The translations under genes and the position numbers were made by a program. The notes beneath the pieces are model-generated. The model made no database searches and was not told the origin of the DNA. It was given only the letters and a program-made list of their open reading frames with translations. This document shows, piece after piece, positions 1-12,260 of a stretch of DNA of 64,000 nucleotides (positions are counted from its first letter, which is position 1; every line of letters begins with the position of its first letter). The DNA is from Blasia pusilla (Eukaryota; Marchantiophyta; Marchantiopsida; Blasiales). The stretch lies in the NCBI GenBank assembly GCA_050084515.1, contig CM114271.1:10850001-10914000 (forward strand), written 5' to 3'.

Positions 1-1810
1 CACAGAGTCCTTCCTGTGAGCTAGGTTCCATTGTGCTTTCTTTGTGTGAGTAATCTCCACCAAAGCGTATGTTGCTGGATCTGTGTGGTTGCTCCAATGA
101 TAGAGGCTACGTGTTCCCTGAAGTACTTCTTGATTGAACAAATGTATGTGGTTGCCACGATGCGGTCATTGCGACCCCTTTGTCTTGCTCTTCATGTTGG
201 TTCTCGCTTGAGACCATCCACTATTGTAGATCTTATAGGCGCAGGCGCCATTTCTCTATTGCGGAGCGATGCCAGAATGCTTTTCGATCTAATTAACTGA
301 GCGAACCACATTGATTCATTGAACAACATGCTAATCTTCGAGAATCCGGGTAGAGATGCCTGTCAAGAAATGTGAAAGTTATATATCTAGAATATATATT
401 TCAATATGTATGAGTTTAAGATGATCGATGATTCAATAGTAGAGGCCTCAAGGGTAGATTCTGAATCAAGAGCTATCTGTATCATCAATGTGTCCTCCAA
501 AGGATTTCTTGATTCTACTATTTGTGGCAAATGTATATGCTTGCCTTTATGGACTCATTGCGACCCCTTTGTCTTGCTCTTCATGCTGGTCCCCCCTTGA
601 GGCCGTCCACCCTTATAGATCGTATTGGCGCAATTTCTTTGTTACGGAGCGATGCCAGAATGCATTCCGATGTAATTAACTGATCGGACGCCACTGATTC
701 ATTGAACAACATGCTAATCTTCGAGAATCCGGGTAGAGATGCCTGTCAAGAAATGTGAAAGTTATATATCTAGAATATATATTTCAATATGTATGAGTTT
801 AAGATGATCGATGATTCAATAGTAGAGGCCTCAAGGGTAGATTCTGAATCAAGAGCTATCTGTATCATCAATGTGTCCTCCAAAGGATTTCTTGATTCTA
901 CTATTTGTGGCAAATGTATATGCTTGCCTTTATGGACTCATTGCGACCCCTTTGTCTTGCTCTTCATGCTGGTCCCCCCTTGAGGCCGTCCACCGTTGTA
1001 GATCGTATTGGCGCAATTTCTTTGTTACGGAGCGATGCCAGAATGCATTCCGATGTAATTAACTGATCGGACGCCACTGATTCATTGAACATCATGCCAA
1101 TCTTCGAGAATCCGGGTAGAGACGTCTGTGAAGAAAGGTGACAGTTGTATATATAGAATATATATTCAATATGTAGGGGCTGAGGATTATCAACCCACAT
1201 GCATGAGTTTCTAATTAGCAATTTGATAATTCTGTCATTTTTCAAGGCAAGTGATTGAAATGCACACACTTAATAGTGTGAGTACTGGTTTGATATTGTT
1301 ATGTTGCCTAAAAGCATTGAGTTTCTTATTTTTGCACTTGTGAAGATGTTGGTTATTTTTAAATGCCTCATTGGTCGAGGCTGAATGAACAGTTCTGTGT
1401 GACATCAATGTGCCTTGTTAATCATTTCTTGATTGTACTAGTTGTGGTGAATCTATGTGCTTGCCTTTGTGGAGTCACTGCGATCCCTTTCTCTTGCTCC
1501 GGTATTCCAAATCCTAATGGAACAATTTGTCTACTGTTTAGCGATTCCATAATGCTTGCCGATGGAATGCCTTCATTGAGTAGCATGTTGAGATTAGAGA
1601 ATCTGGTTGGAGACTTTTATCTCAAAATGTGACAATTATAGAAAGTTGAAGAGAATGTGTAGTTCAATATCAAGGTGTTGAGACCCTCAACCCCTTTATT
1701 GCGAGGGGTTAAGATTGATCAACCCTCGTGCATGAGTTTGTAATATAATGATATGCTCGGTTGTCATTTGTGGAGCAAAAGTTAGTGAAATGCATGTACT
1801 TTATACAGAA
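1..1810. repeat. Degenerate long-period tandem array (383/537-bp units)
   Basis: The word GCGACCCCTTTGTCTTGCTC recurs at 171, 560 and 943 and, diverged, at 1480. Copies 2 and 3 (about 300-1080) are almost identical over 383 bp. The copy to their left is diverged. The copy to the right shows the full unit is about 537 bp: the stretch with CATGCATGAGTTT at about 1198 returns as CGTGCATGAGTTT at about 1729, and copies 2-3 lack this part. Short ORFs repeated with the array have no recognisable protein and look incidental. Best reading: satellite-like tandem repeat that has lost homogeneity toward its edges, running off the left end of the window. Confidence 0.8.
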
Positions 1811-1959
1811 TGCTTACCACGTTAGGATGATAAAAAGCATTCTGTCCATGCCATAGCATTTGTAATTTAGTTCCATTATCATGAGTTTAGATTGCCTTTC
1901 CCTTTTACTTGCTCTAGAGTGATCAAGAAAGTGAATGTAAATCTAACATTTCACTTGGA

Positions 1960-2385
1960 ATGTTTGTCTTTCTTAGACGTGTAGAGGTGCTTAAGTTAAG
2001 GAGCATATACCCTAAAAATTGTCCCATTCCGGTTGTGATTGAAGGGTACGAGGTGATTCTAGTGGATACACATGGCTTCAAGTGAACCACCAGACAAAGA
2101 TTTCCTCCAAAGCTTAACAAGGTGAAAGTTAGGAAAGCTAAATTAGAGGAAGAATTAGAGTTGGAAAAAATTTCACAAGTGGAAGCAGAATTAAAAAAAC
2201 GTGCAGAGGAAAGAGATAAGTTCTACATGGAATGTGCTATCTCAGAGCAAGAGGAGAAAGATAGGGCAGAATCTATGGCTTATGTTGAAACCCTTCAGTG
2301 TGAAGAACGGTTAGCACCATACAGGAAGAAAGTTGAGAAGGAGGAGAGAAGGTGGCAGAATATAAAGGTTTGGTCACCAAAATGA
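1960..2385 (+). pseudogene. Coiled-coil protein gene fragment, in-frame stop
   Basis: An ATG at 1960 opens 41 codons that look protein-like (hydrophobic strands such as PVVIEGYEVILVDTHGF). They end at TGA 2083-2085, and the same frame then runs open to 2385. The second part is strongly charged (K/E/R-rich, for example EEELELEKISQVEAELKKR) and predicts a long coiled coil with no membrane segment. I do not recognise the family. The two halves may be adjacent exons of a real gene, or one ORF interrupted by a stop. Nothing nearby indicates function. Confidence 0.35.
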
Positions 2386-2926
2386 TTTTTGGTTGTATAC
2401 TTGCTTTCAAACCTAGCCTTTGAGCTAAAACTTTGTTTGAAATGGGCTTAATGGAAGTAAATTCAAAGATTGTGGAAGCACTTTTTTTTGCTGATTCTTC
2501 ATAAGCATAAATTGTGTTTATCATGAATTTATTTTGTAGCGTATTCTTTTTCATGTATAGAGTAAATATCATGCCATGATGACCATATTGTGTCATATGT
2601 ACCAATAGATTACTAAGAATACTCAATGGCATGTGGGCATTGTGGGATAAAGGGAAGCATTGTACTTGCTCCGTAGGGTGAAGCTTTAGTACATTGGGAT
2701 TCTTGGTTGAATTTATTAGGCGAAGCCTGAATTTTTTAATTTGTTAAAAACTTCCCTCGCTCTTTTTGTATCCTACAAATCATGCTCTCTCAAGAAACAT
2801 GGAATGAAGTTTGGAATTGGAGCACTTATTCAATACAAATGTTTATTTTGTTGACCATTAGAGAGTGATGTCTACGTATCTCCTTCCAATCGAATATTAC
2901 AAATTTCAAAACTATTGGAAGGTCTC
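2386..2926. other. AT-rich intergenic DNA; source of a downstream duplicate
   Basis: No gene seen. The stretches 2428-2475 and 2782-2905 are repeated, joined together, inside the foldback at 3798-3990. Confidence 0.5.
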
Positions 2927-5655
2927 CGACACAATTGTATGAAAATCATGTGAATGATTTAACGCATGGTAGGAAAAAATATATTGGAGACAAAAAACCT
3001 CCATTTTCATGGAATATCATGATAACAATAAAAAATTAAAAGTTACAAAAATGAAAATGAGTATGCTATTATTTTTGTAGCTCTGGAAATTTTTTCCTAT
3101 TTGAACTCATAAGAAATGTTTGCCAATTGCAGAAATTCAAGGAACATAGGAAGGCATTTTGTTCAAGTCTTCTTTACTAACGAAAGGTATTCTGTTCAAA
3201 TGAGTTTTGTACACACGGCTCCCCCTACAAGCAGAATGCATTCCGCCACCTAACCAAAATACATCGTTTTGGTATATGTTATTGTGCGCATACATAAGGC
3301 TACACAAATGGCTCTTCTCCCAAAACTAGCCTCCAAATGATAACGTGTGTATACAGGTTACTTGTGATCGTTTACTCGGTCAGCGGGTCACTTGGGGGAA
3401 GTAAAACGCACGTTATCTACCGGTGGGCTAACGAAGATGTAACAATGTCTACTGTAATATTTGTTAGTGTTGGTTCAAAATGTGAGTGATCGTATTCGTT
3501 GAGAATGCTGTGAGAGGAGTTTTTAAAAGTAAGAGGCACACTCCAATATTAGTGTATATTTCAAATTTTAGGTAATTATAATGTCGGTTTCATATATGAA
3601 TTTAAATTATGAAACCTTTCTAAACTATAGGACTTTTAAATGTGACATCTTAAAAATTTGTAGTATATTGTTTAATTACTTTAAGTAGTTGTTATGCCAT
3701 TGAGATGCATGGTTTTAAAAAAACCCCAACATTCTATTTTTATATATATTGGATATTTTCTAGATTTTGATTTCATCATTTCATTTGAGTATCTTATTTG
3801 AAAACTTTGTTTGAAATGGGGTTGATGGAGGCAAATTCAAAGTTTGAGGAAGCACCTTTTTTTGCATGCTCTCTCGAGAAACATGGAGTGAAATTTGGAA
3901 TTGGAGCACTTATTCAATAGCAACTTATTTTTGTGTTGGCCATTAGGGAATGATGTCTATAGATCTCCTTCTAATCGAATATCCAAAATTTTATATATAA
4001 GAAATTTGAACCCAAAAACGTATCACTAATCCACCTATAGCTATGGATAATAGTAGAATTCCATTTGCATTCGAATAATTACAACATGTAAGAAACATTT
4101 ATAGGATCCTTCTATATTTTATTCGCTTTAAAAAAAAGAGGAAAAAACGATCATACTATTACAGGCATTCGGATGATTATCTCATAGATTCTCACTTTGA
4201 TAGCCTATGAATGAATCTCACATGTGAAATTTGTCTATGAAGCCTCTCCAATATTTTATTTAATTGCATATTAATTGGGAAAATGTGATATTATCGTTTC
4301 CTTTTCGTGGGAGTCCATGGCCGAGAAAATAAAATCACTTTTTCAATTAGGAACATGTCAATAATATTTTAAAATATAAACCAAAAATAAATTTAAATTA
4401 ATATGATTATTTAATTTAAAATTTAAAATTTATTTCTTTTAATATTTAAAATTAAATTCTATGAGAAAAATCATATGTAATTAAGAAATTAAAGGGAGGC
4501 ATACCAAATTACCTAAAATTTGGGAAAGTGTAGAACCTATGTGAGGATATAAATGTTTGGATAAGGAATCCCTTCATATCATATTTGGTAGGGAGAAAGA
4601 ATATGATGATTGTCTTTGTACATCTTATAGAGACCTTAAAAGTCTTATAGTTTAGAAAGGTTTCATAATTTAAATTCATATACGAAACCGACATTATAAT
4701 TACCTAAACTTTGAAATATACACTAGTTTTGGAGTGTGCCTCTTACTTTTTAAAACTCCTCTCACAGCATTCTCAACGAATACGATCACTCACATTTTGA
4801 ACCAACACTAGTAAGCATTACAATAGACATTTTCACATCTTAGTTATCCTACCGGTAGATAACATGCGTTTTACTTTCCCCAAGTGACTCGTTGACCGAG
4901 TCAACAATCATAGGTAACCTGTTTACAAACGTTATCATTTAGAGGCTAGTTTTGGGGGAAGAGCCATTTGTAAAGAAGACTTGAACAAAATGCCTTCCTT
5001 TATTTGCTGGTTTTGGGGGAAACGCACAATAACATATACCAAAACGATGAAGTCACACTATCCTTGTCTCATCTAAAATTATTTTTTCCTTTTGCAATTT
5101 TTTAAATCGTTTTCGCTCTCCCCTTATTACTTGGTTATATAATACTAGCGTAATAAATTGTACAATATAGAAAGTTAAGAGCCCACAATTTGGAATTTCT
5201 TCCATTGAATAGATCAAAATTTAATATTCTTCATTCCTTCATAAGGTAAATCGGACAACATTATGATAATTACAAATTTTTCTCACGCATCTTAAAAAAT
5301 ATACTACCACATATAATCTATATTGGTTAAGGGTATGACCACCTTCCGTTTATAGATGAGTGCATAATAACTTCCGTTCATCAGGTTTAAGTGGCGGAAT
5401 GCATTTTGCTTGTAGGGGGAGCCATGTGTACAAAACTCATATAAACAGTTAGTACCTTTCGTTAGTAAAGAAGACTTGAACAAAATGCCTTCCTATACTC
5501 CTTGAATTTCTTCAATTGGAAAACATTTATTATGAGTTGAAATGGGAAAAAAATTCTAGGGATACTAAAAGAAAGGCATATTCCTTTTCATTTTTGTAAC
5601 TTCCAATTTCTTATTGTTATCATAACTGTTTCATACAACCGTGTCGGAACATTAT
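2927..5655. mobile_element. Large foldback element (long inverted repeat)
   Basis: The left arm (about 2927-3655) is the imperfect reverse complement of the right arm (about 4628-5655). Matched landmarks include GGCTCCCCCTACAAGC at 3218 against GCTTGTAGGGGGAGCC near 5408, and AGTTTAGAAAGGTTTCATAA near 4650 against its complement near 3615. The right arm has an extra segment (about 5056-5385), so the arms differ in length. No transposase ORF lies inside. Such structures are typical of foldback or long-TIR non-autonomous DNA elements, or of an inverted duplication. No target duplication could be placed with confidence. Confidence 0.7.
3798..3990 (+). repeat. Copy of left-flank DNA inside the foldback loop
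   Basis: Starting with AAAACTTTGTTTGAAATGGG, this segment repeats 2428-2475 and then, after a junction, 2782-2905, including GGAGCACTTATTCAATA. It is a direct copy of the flanking sequence with an internal deletion, so the loop is partly made of captured flank or of an older duplicate. Confidence 0.65.
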
Positions 5656-6354
5656 TTGGAAGAAAATGGAAAGCATTCCACCTTGCCCATATGATCACTA
5701 TGGAAGGATTTTTTCAAATAAAATATGTGATGTTTCAAAAGCTAACGTTCATATGTCATTGTTATTTGCTAGCAAATAGAAAGCTTTCTTCCTTTCCCAT
5801 ATCCTACCTTACAAGGGCCTTACAAGAGACATTCTACTATCAAACATAGCCTTATTTGGAGTACTTATACCGAAGTGTGTATCAAGTGTCACAAACCAAA
5901 TAGGGTGCGAAGGGATTGAAGACTAAGATGGAGAAGATTGAAAGCATTCTAGTTTTCTGAATCTGAAATATTATACAATATGTACATGGAATGCATTCCA
6001 TCAAGTTATCAGCCAACAAAGCTCTCGTGATGTGTCTTTCAGAATGAGAAGGGTGGCATTCCAGCAATATAGTACAGTATTATATAACAATGTCTGAAAA
6101 ATTTATTTCCTTCATGCTACTAGAACAAAACACAGAGAAAATCCATGCTACTATCCATGTTACTATACTCCATACGTGCAACTTACAGCTATGGACCAAC
6201 CATAACAATAATGAATGCAAATAAGAGAAGGAATACTTTATTATCACAGAAAAAAAGCTTTCTTATAACAGGTTGCAGAAATTCCCATGGGTTATGGTGA
6301 TATTTAAGTCTCATGTCTTCCTTTATATTTGAAGGAAGAGTTTTAATGGATAAG
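5656..6354. other. Intergenic, no gene seen
   Basis: AT-rich, without a convincing ORF. It contains the 14-bp perfect palindrome TGGAATGCATTCCA at about 5988-6001, one of a dispersed family of such words in the left third of the window. Confidence 0.4.
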
Positions 6355-6981
6355 CTACCTCAGCTTTTTTGGCCAAAGATCCAATGTGATTTGAGCGCGC
6401 AGGAATTCCCATGCACTCCTGTTATCATCTAAATACCCTAACACATCATGTTTTGCTACAATCAATCCTAAAACGTCCATCTGTTCCACCATGGAATGTC
6501 CTTTGCAAACAAATTTTTGTACAACCTCAGGGAAGCCATGAAAAGTTTCCTCAAGAGGCGTACTTTGAAGCTGATGGAGAAGAACCTGCAGCGTGTTGAA
6601 TGAGGTCTGCAATTCATTCACGATTGAATCCATACTATTGCAGACATTTGAGATTGCTTTCAAGCTATTTGATAAAGCCAAAAACTTAGCCAACGTTCTC
6701 TGCTCATAATTGGTTGTACCCTTCCCTATATGGCCCATAAAAAAATTGATGAAAGTCTCGCCAAAGTGCTTATTCATGTCCAACAAAGATGCATTTGTTG
6801 TATACAATGGACAGTTGGATATACTATCCTTCAACTTTCGTGAGCGTTTCCCACTCCCCTTGACCGATATCACACTTATATCGCCTTCTTTGTGGCTTAC
6901 ATCATGTGGAGTGCCCTTCCAAAATTCCAAGCTTTCTTTTCGGCTTCTCTTCCTTCCAGCATCTGAACTTTCCATGGGCAT
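6355..6981 (-). CDS. Hypothetical protein, 208 aa
   Basis: Open from ATG 6981 to 6355. The first ~50 residues are basic and serine-rich (AGRKRSRKES, GSGKRSRKLKDS), resembling bipartite nuclear localisation signals. The rest is mostly helical and hydrophobic-polar (about residues 60-205) with a Leu/Gln-rich stretch near residue 130 (FNTLQVLLHQLQ). No catalytic motif is visible and I do not recognise the family. The pattern of a nuclear signal plus helical tail resembles accessory or DNA-binding proteins of plant transposons, but that is inference. A possible splice acceptor (CTTCTAAG) lies just upstream of the ATG, so this could be the last exon of a longer gene. It is intact, unlike its neighbours. 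Confidence 0.4.
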   Translation of the reverse strand: MPMESSDAGRKRSRKESLEFWKGTPHDVSHKEGDISVISVKGSGKRSRKLKDSISNCPLYTTNASLLDMNKHFGETFINFFMGHIGKGTTNYEQRTLAKFLALSNSLKAISNVCNSMDSIVNELQTSFNTLQVLLHQLQSTPLEETFHGFPEVVQKFVCKGHSMVEQMDVLGLIVAKHDVLGYLDDNRSAWEFLRAQITLDLWPKKLR

Positions 6982-7950
6982 AAAATCTTAGAAGATTGAA
7001 TACTCTGAATGGCTCTTGATGCAGAGTTATGATGCTGCCCAATAGCCACTTCTCCAGATTGTAGGTGCCCTCTAAAAAAACTCTCTTGCCATCATGTGCA
7101 AATCCCTGTATAGCAATGCCCACAAGGAAATATTTAAGAATGAGATTGCTTTTACAATTTTGATAGTCAGTAGTAAGCAATCTCTCTATCATTCTCGCGC
7201 ACACTTCTTCAACGCCACAGAATCCAACCACGATGACTTGCCTCATTACGTGCATCCTGAATCGCGTCCGCGTGGGCGCAAGAGGGTCCGCGGCGGCTCC
7301 TAAAATTTTGGAAGCATAGGTCAGGTCTAAAGGGAAGATTCACTTGGGCGTCGCCCAAGCGCGTCCGCGGGGTTGACGCTTGGGATAGCATGGTGTTGTG
7401 ATAGAATGCCTTCTGATAATATTTTTGGTAAGCATTCCGGTATTTTTACGAGACATAGAAGTTAGTACTTAGAGTTTTAAAGTTGTTCATTTTTTCAATA
7501 AACGCAAGTCTAAAGGGACCTTTGATAGAATGCCTTCCGATAACATTTTCGGTAAGCATTGTGGATTTCTTTATCACTACCGGACATATGCGTTAGTCTT
7601 GAAACGTATATTGTGCCATGTTTATCTCTCATGTATTTCATTATTTCCTCAAAGTGCAGTCGTTTCCTTCCGAAAACATTGAAGAGTTGTTCATTATTTC
7701 AATTACATGGTGGGGAAAAAAAGAGCAAGGAAGGATCACCATCTAATCTAGGGAGAGACATTTCTATAAAGATGCAATAAGACAATCAATGAAATAGTAA
7801 TAAACACCATAGCACATGGTAGAAACTGTATCAAGGATTTTGCATTGATCAAAATGTATTGGAGGATGAAGGATTGCATCCTTATTCAAAATTTCCAATG
7901 ATATCACCAAAAGCGTACTGTATACGATGAGATCTGAAAATGAAGTTCAT
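6982..7950. other. Intergenic with a short direct repeat
   Basis: GATAGAATGCCTTC followed by GATAA, TTT and GGTAAGCATT occurs near 7399 and 7521, a diverged direct repeat with period about 122 bp. A GC-rich patch (about 7260-7385) holds several CGCGTCCGCG-type words. No coding region recognised. Confidence 0.4.
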
Positions 7951-10900
7951 TCAGATATGGACATTCATACCTCCATTTTCTGAATTATTGTTCTGGAATA
8001 TAGCAGCATCTCCGTCTAGTTCCTCTTGTGGACCCAATTTTCTCTTCTTGGGTTTTGGCTTTGGAAAACATGGCAAAGAGGAACTATTGACCTCATCTAT
8101 TTGAGAACTTCTACTTGCAATTCGAGTACTTCTTCTAGAAGGTTATGGCCATCGTTCAACGCTAGACTTCACTCGTTTGATGGAGTTATTATTGATGAAT
8201 CCATCTCTGTAAATCTGAAACGGATTTCCTGGTTGCGGTGTTAAGCCATTGTTGAAAGTCACCTTTGCCGTCTCTATTCTACCATTGGTTTCTCTCAACA
8301 TCTTACATACTAATGTCAAATATTGCAGGTTTCCTCCACAATTAGTGCATAGTTCAGTGTATAACTTGTCCATAGTAACGACCATCTGCTCCATAGAGGA
8401 AGATGGACTTGGATGAGTTCTATTAGAACTCTCTTGTATTCCCATTAGCATCGATGGAGATCCTTCTGCAATTGGTGGATGGTGCAGAAACGTGCCCATA
8501 TCTCCATCTTCTATATATGAAGAAAATATGGTACTATCTTCATCTAGAATGCCTTCTGAAACATACCACATAGTAGCCATAACTTAAAAAAGGATATGTC
8601 ACAACAAATAAGACACCTCAACACCAAGGATATATCTTGAAGTATGAATTCATTGACAGGAGAAAATACTTGATTCTCTTGCTGGTAATTTATTGAGATC
8701 CAATGTGTTCGCCAACAATGGATGTAAGGTAGTGCTTGATTCGATCCTCACCATTTGTAGATGGCATATTCCTCCTCGTGTCGTACCCAATCTTGTTCCT
8801 AATACCCTCACCAATTCGGCCTCATCAAATTTTTCCTGCAACAAAGCAGCAATCTATTTTCCACTTCCACATTCAGTCGGTTTCTACTACATAATTCCTA
8901 TTTTCTCCTGAACCATTTATTAACAAAAGATATTACTTCATGGAAAAATCATCAAGTGAAACTTACCATATGCTTACAAATGTTACCCTTGAGAGACCAT
9001 TGACACTCACAATGTCCCCACTCAGTGTCATAATTGTACACTTCGTACCACTTATTGAGAACTGTCTAGCTCTTTACTCGCGCCATGCGTATATTATCCC
9101 TCGCTTCACTTAGTACAACGTCACTGGCCGCAATAGCTTTTCCTTTTAGAACTGCATTGTTGATATATTGCTCTTGTGCTGCATTTTGCACAAAGCCTTT
9201 CTTTTTTAAGAGTTGTATGTGGAAATACCATGCTTCAATGGACTCAAGGAGCTTCCACACAAGGTAGTCACCTCTTCTTTTAGCCAAACTCTTGTTATCA
9301 TCATTTAGTACTGCTTTCATGCTTCCGTGATAAGCTTCAATAGCAACATTCGTATCTTGGTTTGCATGAGGATAGTCCCTAGCTGCTCTAATCCACTTTT
9401 CTGCACAAAAAACCAGCAAGAGTCACCACATATTGACTCTTGGTTACATATATAACTTAAAAGACGAACAGAGAGGGAAAATCTAAGAGACATGAGAGGT
9501 TCAATGAACTTGCCTAGTTTGGGCTCCCAATAAGTCTGGATGTATTTCACAAAATCGACTGCTCCCCTGAAGTCTGCGTAGAACTGTTGCAAGGCGTTTC
9601 TTGCATCATACAAGATCTCACCTCTTGTGTAGGTACCACAACGGTTGACATACATTATTTCACCAAGGCGTCGTGACATTTGTGCTCTTAAATGGGATAG
9701 TGGACCTTGCGCTTCAATTGCTTCAACCAATCGTGTCGTACATGCCAAAGGCACAAAATGATGTTTACACCTCCAAATGTCTCTCTGCATGGAATGAAAA
9801 ATAGATAACGTCACTGAATTTGCATGGCTATAATGCTTTCCAGGTTTGCATGATGCATGCCATAATTTTAAAATAGAATTATGTTGCTTATTTATTACAA
9901 GATACAATATGGACAAGAAGTGGAGGGAAAAACCTCAAGGCAAAAACAAAATGCCTTGAGGTTTTTCCCTCCACTTCTTGTTGAGGTTTTTCCCTCCACT
10001 TCCAAATGCAGTCATTTGTATAATCCACAATGACTGCATTTGGCTCCCAATTGGGTTGGATTGTCTTACATTTCCCAACCACTGCCTTCATCCACCTAAT
10101 CAAATATACCTCTTTCGAGCTACTTGTCAAAACCCATGCCACCAGTATCCCTGTATGATGCTCATCAAATACCAAAATAGTGTATAATGGGAACTTCACT
10201 CATACAATCCACACACCCAACAAACCATTACAACAGTGTTTGAGACTTTGCTCAATAAATTAGTGATGAATTTTTTTTTCAAAACACCATGATAACATGC
10301 AGTGAGCTTACCTTGCTTTGATTTGTTCCAAATGTACTGTCCATACTCAAAACACTATTGTGTCCAAGCTTGACCAATGTTTGCAATTGCCATTGGCTTT
10401 GGAAGCCTAAGATGAAGGGCCTTGTATTCTCTATATATGGTTCATAAAAGAACACCTTGTCTGGATATAGGGTAACAAAATGTCTCAATGAATCATTTTC
10501 ACTGATACAATATTGAAAGGTCTCCATGTTCAGCTCCTTCTTCACATTGAGGATATTATGCATTTGCAAGAAATCATCTCTCTTCATGCTTTCTTCAAAT
10601 TTTGGATCCGTCTCAGATCGCATCTTCAATGTGACACCATGCTCTGACATAATCTGGTGGGGCTTCACCCCAAGACGAAGCCTCTCTTTAATATAGGATC
10701 TCAGATTGTGTGATATTCTTGGGGCATACATCTTTGGTGTGTCCTTGCATATTGGATCATGTGAACCGTGACATGGCTTCCCTTCCTTGTCGATATGTAG
10801 CCTGTGCTTGTAAACAATCTTTGCACCATGAATAGGATCCCTCAACTCCGAAACAGAAAAGCGACATTGACATCCACGCTTCCAACTTCCCCCTCGAATG

Positions 10901-11460
10901 ATCTTTTGGCCACGTGGCCTACTTCCAGGTCCTGTTTTAGGAATATTTGACCTGTAATATCCAATGATATGTCCAATGTTAATAGTTATTCAATGGACTG
11001 TTATCACCTGTGTTACAATTATGGAGGAAAAATACAAAAGTCATTCCGACATGTGTTTTGGGAGATAATGATTATGAAACCTCCTCATACAAGAATGAAG
11101 AAAAGTTTTGAAATCAGAACATGACAGGAAAGGAACTTTAGAATCCAAACATGATATAAAAAGAGCAAAACAAAAATGAATATATGGAGTCTACTTTATT
11201 TACCTATTGATAGCTGGTTGTCGTTGATGTCGGTGGTCTTGCGGCCCATAAGCACAAAAGAAAAAAATGTATGTTGGATCCTTTCGTTCCATATCTCCGA
11301 CATCTTTCAGACATCTTGACGTTACTTTCCAAAAATTCGTGGGATTCATCCCATCTCCATCACCTTCACCTTCAATAAAATCCTCCAATCTTTCCCAAGG
11401 AATATAGGCAGTATTGCAAATATCCCAGTATAGGCAGGAGGCTGATATAGGTCATGGTGG
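7951..11460 (-). pseudogene. MULE/FAR1-like transposase, multi-exon, two in-frame stops
   Basis: Minus-strand exons, splice sites read by eye: about 11460-11204, 10951-10312, about 10189-9980, 9788-9514 (possible GC donor), 9400-8967, 8835-8650, and about 8580-7951. The order fits a Mutator-type transposase. An N-terminal Cys/His region (CAYGPQDHRH, RGCQCRFSV, PCHGSHDP) suggests a GCM/WRKY-like zinc domain. First catalytic Asp in MDSTFGTN; second Asp in AVIVDYTNDC; then CKHHF; then YIQTYWEPKL, probably with the catalytic Glu; then HANQDTNVAIEAYHG. A SWIM zinc finger follows, CECQWSLKGNICKH (about 8970-9010). The tail is basic (KPKPKKRK). TAG at 9066-9068 lies just before the SWIM finger, and a second in-frame stop (TAA) lies near 8143. 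It would act on terminal inverted repeats in the nucleus if intact. A domesticated FAR1-type regulator is the alternative; the stops argue against function. Confidence 0.72.
9917..10060. repeat. Twin hairpins at an exon edge of the transposase
   Basis: AAGTGGAGGGAAAAACCTCA, continuing GGCA, is followed after a 9-base loop by its exact reverse complement (about 9919-9976). The same arm returns a third time at about 9981-10002. Immediately beside it, AAATGCAGTCATT and AATGACTGCATTT form a second perfect inverted repeat around a 12-base loop (about 10005-10041), inside the codons for the second catalytic Asp. Looks like local templated duplication. Confidence 0.75.
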
Positions 11461-11680
11461 CATATCCCCTTGGATTTGTATCCTCCCCATGGCTAAGATT
11501 CTTTTGTTTAAAGCACTTTGATGTACGTCTATATGGTCCATCTCAGGAGGATGTTCCAATAGAGGGTTGGGATGTATATTTCTATCCATGTAATCCTGCA
11601 CAATAATTAATCATCGGCCAAAGTGATTAACTTCGTAAGAGAAACAAAATATTGTAGAATAGCAAAATATATCATGATAG

Positions 11681-12260
11681 AAATAATTCCAAATCCGACA
11701 GAAGAAGATATAGAGAATCAAAGAAAAACATGCACCATGCACACTAAACGTCTGGCTGAACTTAAGATATCATTTCTGCCCTTGTGAGTGACAGGTTGCC
11801 ATAATGCCTTCCAAAATATGGAGAGAGGCCACACTGAAAACCTTGGTAAGAGGAAAACTTTACAGAAACCAAGCACTCCTCAATTGCAAGTTATACGAGG
11901 AAAGAAATAATTCCAAATCCGACAGAAGAAGATATAGAGAATCAAAGAAAAACATGCACCATGCACACTAAACGCCTGGCTGAACTTAAGATATCATTTC
12001 TGCCCTTGTGAGTGACAGGTTGCCATAATGCCTTCCAAAATATGGAGAGAGGCCACACTGAAAACCTTGGTAAGAGGAAAACATTACAGAAACCAAGCAC
12101 TCCTCAATTGCAAGTTATACGAGGAAAGAAATAATTCCAAATCCGACAGAAGAAGATATAGAGAATCAAAGAAAAACATGCACCATGCACACTAAACGCC
12201 TGGCTAAACTTAAGTCATAATTTCAGCCTTTGTGAGTGAGAGATTTCCATATTGCCTTCC
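11681..12260. repeat. Tandem repeat, 224-bp period, about 2.6 copies
   Basis: AAATAATTCCAAATCCGACA begins at 11681, 11905 and 12129. The first two units are nearly identical and the third is cut short near 12250. Each holds AATGCCTTCCA. It lies upstream of the transposase gene (minus strand), so it could overlap that gene's promoter; no TATA box could be assigned. Confidence 0.85.

Noticed and set aside
406-983. Identical 64-aa ORFs as a duplicated gene
   Set aside because: They are part of the 383-bp tandem repeat and have no protein features.
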